From Anaerotardibacter muris (GTDB lineage: Bacteria > Actinomycetota > Coriobacteriia > Coriobacteriales > Eggerthellaceae), in NCBI RefSeq assembly GCF_943192915.1, contig NZ_CALPCD010000006.1, forward strand, positions 54,138 to 118,137: 64,000 bases of DNA, given 5' to 3'. Positions 63,285 to 64,000 of the stretch are shown here, piece after piece. Under the pieces are notes generated by a model. The model was not told the DNA's origin, did not search any database, and saw only the letters and a list, made by a program, of their open reading frames with translations. Within the stretch, counting starts at the first letter, position 1. Each line of letters begins with the position of its first letter. A program made the translations under genes and the position numbers.

Positions 63285-63449
63285 AGCGAGACTGTAGAGG
63301 CGGGGTCGTAGATTCACTCTGAACGCTAATTTAAAGAACAGAACTCAGCTTGCTGAGTTCGCATATCAATGCATGAGGCAGTGCAGCGCATGAGCCGAAG
63401 GCGAATAGCAGAACGGGTGAATCCGAGACCTCACCTCTACGGTCTCGCT
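63285..63449 (-). repeat. Structured intergenic repeat element, copy 5
   Basis: A 165-bp minus-orientation copy between the convergent DUF523 and NifX-like genes. Arms 63285-63317 and 63417-63449 pair over 33 positions with several mismatches. The internal stem GAACTCAG/CTGAGTTC (63341-63360) has a T-rich flank (TGTTCTTTAAATT) on the minus strand. The centre contains the conserved GCATGAGGCAGTGCAGCGCA then TGAGCCGAAGGCGAATAGCA. Confidence 0.85.
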
Positions 63450-63477
63450 GCTCGCGAAGAAGATCTTGGGAAGGCTT

Positions 63478-63804
63478 TTAGACCGTGCAGATGGTAGCGT
63501 TGGGAAGACGATCGTGCAGGTATGCATCGGCTGCTTGCAGTGCGTTTCCTGAAGCGCCGGTCACCACCGTGATGCCAGCTTTGTTCATGGTCTCAACATC
63601 GGCAGGAGAGATGGCACCGCAGATGAGCACACGGACTTCGATCTGGCGCAGGAAATTCGCCTGAGAGCCACAGAGATGCTCCTGACTTGGCAGATTGCGC
63701 GAATCGACCAGTTCGTTATTTTCTACTTTGTAGAAATTGAAGTTGGTGCAAGAACTGAAGTGCTTGCTCACATCCAACCCCTCACTGGCTACTGCTATTC
63801 TCAT
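63478..63804 (-). CDS. NifX/NifB-like dinitrogenase iron-molybdenum cofactor family protein
   Basis: A 108-aa protein of the dinitrogenase FeMo-cofactor biosynthesis family (NifX/YjbB-like). It starts MRIAVASEGLDVSKHFSSC and has RNLPSQEHLCGSQANFL, VLICGAISPADVETM and GITVVTGASGNALQAADAYL, the alpha/beta fold of this family. Many such proteins occur in anaerobes without nitrogen fixation and bind metal clusters of unknown type. ATG 63804 follows GAGAGG. The 35 bases spanning its start are repeated in inverted form at the right window edge. Confidence 0.88.
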   Translation of the reverse strand: MRIAVASEGLDVSKHFSSCTNFNFYKVENNELVDSRNLPSQEHLCGSQANFLRQIEVRVLICGAISPADVETMNKAGITVVTGASGNALQAADAYLHDRLPNATICTV

Positions 63805-63833
63805 GCCTCTCGTTTCTGCCCAATCGAAATGAA
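63799..63833. repeat. Left arm of a 35-bp perfect inverted repeat
   Basis: 63799-63833 is the exact reverse complement of 63966-64000. It includes the ribosome site and the first codons (ATGAGA) of the NifX-like gene. The repeat may extend beyond the window. Confidence 0.9.
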
Positions 63834-63965
63834 AGTACTAAAGCGAGCCTGCGAACAAGCTCAAAAGATACTCTACGCGCGCTAAGGCTCGAGCGTGCCT
63901 AATGTTCGGGAGGCGGGGCAGATTCTTCTACGATAGGGAAGCGTCTTGCGCCTTTGGGGGACGGG

Positions 63966-64000
63966 TTCATTTCGATTGGGCAGAAACGAGAGGCATGAGA
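63966..64000. repeat. Right arm of a 35-bp perfect inverted repeat (possible divergent gene start)
   Basis: This arm repeats the leader of the NifX-like gene and ends with GAGAGGC then ATGAGA at 63994-63999 on the plus strand, so a second gene may start at 63994 and run out of the window. The 132 bases between the arms would hold the divergent promoters. Confidence 0.75.

Noticed and set aside
1..64000. CRISPR arrays, rRNA genes, integrases and IS transposases
   Set aside because: No regularly spaced repeats, no rRNA-like sequence and no integrase or transposase motif were seen in either strand; the intergenic repeats are isolated single copies.

Overview
The window looks like a chromosomal segment of an anaerobic actinobacterium, most plausibly class Coriobacteriia. 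This is inference from gene content (ThyX, class I two-subunit fumarate hydratase, flavin reductase-rubredoxin fusion, Rho with a long basic/Asn-rich N-terminus, ribosomal protein L31 with a long Ala/Lys/Glu tail, RicT, many GTG/TTG starts) and has not been checked by phylogeny. There is one tRNA gene, no rRNA and no CRISPR array.

Positions 1 to about 18,950 form an accessory, defence-like island that is AT-richer than the rest (24/60 G+C in row 7141 against 41/60 in row 40381). In order it holds: a GNAT acetyltransferase cut by the left edge (-); a three-domain RNA-repair protein (polynucleotide kinase, metallophosphatase, T4 Rnl1-like ligase); a polymerase-less C-terminal piece of DNA polymerase III alpha (DnaE); a SLOG-domain protein with an unknown partner; a Fic/Doc protein; a restriction endonuclease-like protein with an adenine methyltransferase; a three-gene module (CbbX-type AAA+ ATPase flanked by two related zinc-ribbon proteins, one with a PcfJ domain); an unknown small protein; RtcB RNA ligase with a divergent unknown gene; and a WYL regulator. 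The island thus carries two independent RNA-sealing enzymes and several likely defence genes, but no integrase is visible.

From about 19,035 rightward the gene set is core and housekeeping: cca, an enoyl-CoA hydratase, UbiB/ABC1, recN, endonuclease IV; then talC-rho-sppA-metG-rpmE; flavin reductase-rubredoxin, thyX, DUF1385, topA; then mdh, fumarate hydratase alpha and beta, tmk, holB, ricT, pncB, degV, a 6PGDH-like protein and a radical SAM activase-like protein; tRNA-Thr(TGT); a ZIP transporter, thioesterase and secreted nuclease; a five-gene nickel/peptide ABC transporter; a DNA glycosylase, a PAS-GGDEF protein, an acyl-CoA dehydrogenase, DUF2130, DUF523 and a NifX-like protein. Tight spacing and small overlaps point to operons talC-rho, sppA-metG, fumA-fumB-tmk-holB-ricT-pncB and nikABCDE.

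The most unusual noncoding signal is a family of five intergenic elements of about 160-200 bp (25060, 32598, 35675, 59546, 63285). Each folds end to end into a long hairpin, with a conserved centre, an internal terminator-like stem, and outer arms that differ between copies yet stay complementary within each copy. Other signals are a nested palindrome at 57663-57808, a perfect operator-like inverted repeat before nikA, and a 35-bp perfect inverted repeat at the right edge that suggests a divergent duplicate of the NifX-like gene. The best candidates for an undescribed protein system are the AAA+/PcfJ/zinc-ribbon module (9014-14617) and the kinase-phosphatase-ligase plus DnaE-tail pair (430-4006).
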